Source: an uncultured Clostridia bacterium (GTDB lineage Bacteria; Bacillota; Clostridia; Oscillospirales; Ruminococcaceae). From it: DNA of 5,905 bases. Position 1 is the stretch's first letter. Each line of letters opens with the position of its first letter. The stretch covers positions 1 through 5,905 of the forward strand of contig CAMWLH010000147.1 of NCBI GenBank assembly GCA_947175045.1, read 5' to 3'. Shown one piece after another: positions 5,184-5,905 of this stretch. Below the pieces are notes generated by a model. That model was not told where the DNA came from. It did not search any database and saw only the letters and a list, made by a program, of their open reading frames with translations. Position numbers and translations under genes: made by a program.

Positions 5184-5905
5184 ATGAGTTTATTGGGTGA
5201 ATTGCTGTCGGATCTTAATGTGGAGCTCCCCGAGGTCATCTCGGCGGGACGTGTGCTGAAGATCGTCAGAGCCGAAGCGGGGAATACGCTGAATATCAAT
5301 CTGGAGCTTGACGAGACAGTCGCCGCCGAGGAGCTGACAAAGTCCTCCGAAAGCATATCAAAGGCGCTGGAGGGCGCGGACGTGTCGCTTTACCCCAAAT
5401 TTAAAACCGAGCTTTTCACCGACGATTACATATTTGAGATAATCGGCTTCTTAAAGAATAAATATACCGGCGTGAACGGCTATTTTGACGAAGCGCGGGT
5501 ATCCGCGGAGGGTACGGAGTATACCATAGCTCTCAAGTCGGGCGGAAAGAATATCCTTATGGGGCTGGGAATGGACAAGAAGATCGAGAATTATGTCCGC
5601 GGCTTTTTTGACAAGAATATTTCCGTGAAAATAACCGCCGAGGACGAGCTTGATCTGGACGAGTATGTGCGCCGTGAGCAGAGCGCTCCCTTGCAGCAGG
5701 TGTCCATAACCGAGAGCGCGCCGCCGGTCGGACAGGCTCCGTTTTCGGGTCAGGGCGAGAGGTCGTATTCCCGCGGGGGAGGCGGAAACAGGCGCTCTCA
5801 AGTGCTTGCCGAGCCGCAGAAGATAACTCTCCCCTTTGAGCACGAGCGTTTTGACAGGGAAGCGAGCCTTTTCTTCGGCAAGGGGAATTTCGAGCAGCCC
5901 TCACC
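5184..5905 (+). CDS. polC: DNA polymerase III PolC-type, N-terminal part (runs off the window)
   Basis: An open frame of 240 codons runs from ATG 5184 to the window edge without a stop. It begins 17 nt after ispG, with AAAGGAG at 5171-5177 and 6-nt spacing. PolC is the main replicative polymerase with built-in 3'-5' exonuclease in low-GC Gram-positives, about 1,400 or more residues, so only its poorly conserved N-terminal domain is visible. Residues 1-165 form a mixed alpha/beta segment (starting MSLLGELLSDLNVELPEVIS). Residues about 166-208 are a low-complexity Gln/Ser/Pro/Gly/Arg linker including SYSRGGGGNRRSQ. From about 212 the sequence (ITLPFEHERFD, then ASLFFGKGNF) resembles the approach to the OB-fold domain. 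The exonuclease and polymerase motifs lie beyond the window. The assignment relies mainly on the conserved ispG-polC order in Clostridia, supported by domain layout. Confidence 0.82.
   Translation, partial: MSLLGELLSDLNVELPEVISAGRVLKIVRAEAGNTLNINLELDETVAAEELTKSSESISKALEGADVSLYPKFKTELFTDDYIFEIIGFLKNKYTGVNGYFDEARVSAEGTEYTIALKSGGKNILMGLGMDKKIENYVRGFFDKNISVKITAEDELDLDEYVRREQSAPLQQVSITESAPPVGQAPFSGQGERSYSRGGGGNRRSQVLAEPQKITLPFEHERFDREASLFFGKGNFEQPS

Noticed and set aside
1..5905. Search for CRISPR arrays, tRNA/rRNA, transposases, attachment sites, toxin-antitoxin or defence genes
   Set aside because: None seen. The window is almost fully occupied by a conserved housekeeping cluster, with no long direct repeats or mobile-element hallmarks.

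Overview
The window is a stretch of a conserved bacterial chromosomal housekeeping cluster, with every gene on the + strand. The order is frr (3' end only) - uppS - cdsA - dxr - rseP - ispG - polC (5' part only). This order, with a Gram-positive PolC-type replicative polymerase following ispG, points to the Firmicutes, most likely a Clostridia/Oscillospiraceae (Ruminococcus-like) gut organism. The protein sequences and the moderately GC-rich codon use (GC-ending codons mixed with many ATA isoleucines) fit that. The taxon is inferred from gene order and style, not from a search.

Layout: 1-68 is the C-terminal end of ribosome recycling factor, whose stop overlaps the start of uppS (TGATG). 68-769 is undecaprenyl diphosphate synthase. 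770-835 is a short gap that opens with a small stem-loop. 836-1696 is CDP-diglyceride synthase, a polytopic membrane enzyme. 1697-1826 is the only sizeable gap (130 nt); it holds three successive inverted repeats, and the middle one looks like an intrinsic terminator or attenuator. 1827-2993 is DXP reductoisomerase, 3005-4135 a RseP-type site-2 protease, 4132-5166 the iron-sulphur enzyme IspG, and 5184 to the window edge the N-terminal part of PolC. From dxr onward the genes are packed at +11, -4 and +17 nt, as expected of one transcript.

How the genes fit together: Dxr and IspG are the second and penultimate enzymes of the MEP isoprenoid pathway. UppS uses the resulting prenyl diphosphates to build the C55 carrier for cell-wall synthesis. 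CdsA makes CDP-diacylglycerol for phospholipids, and RseP cleaves membrane proteins within the bilayer. The cluster therefore joins lipid-carrier, membrane and envelope functions to translation (Frr) and DNA replication (PolC).

I see no previously undescribed system, mobile element, CRISPR array, tRNA or rRNA here. The points worth a second look are modest: two unusual residues in the active-site region of Dxr, a structured and possibly attenuating cdsA-dxr gap that stays open in frame with dxr, and a shared odd start-site layout in front of cdsA and dxr.
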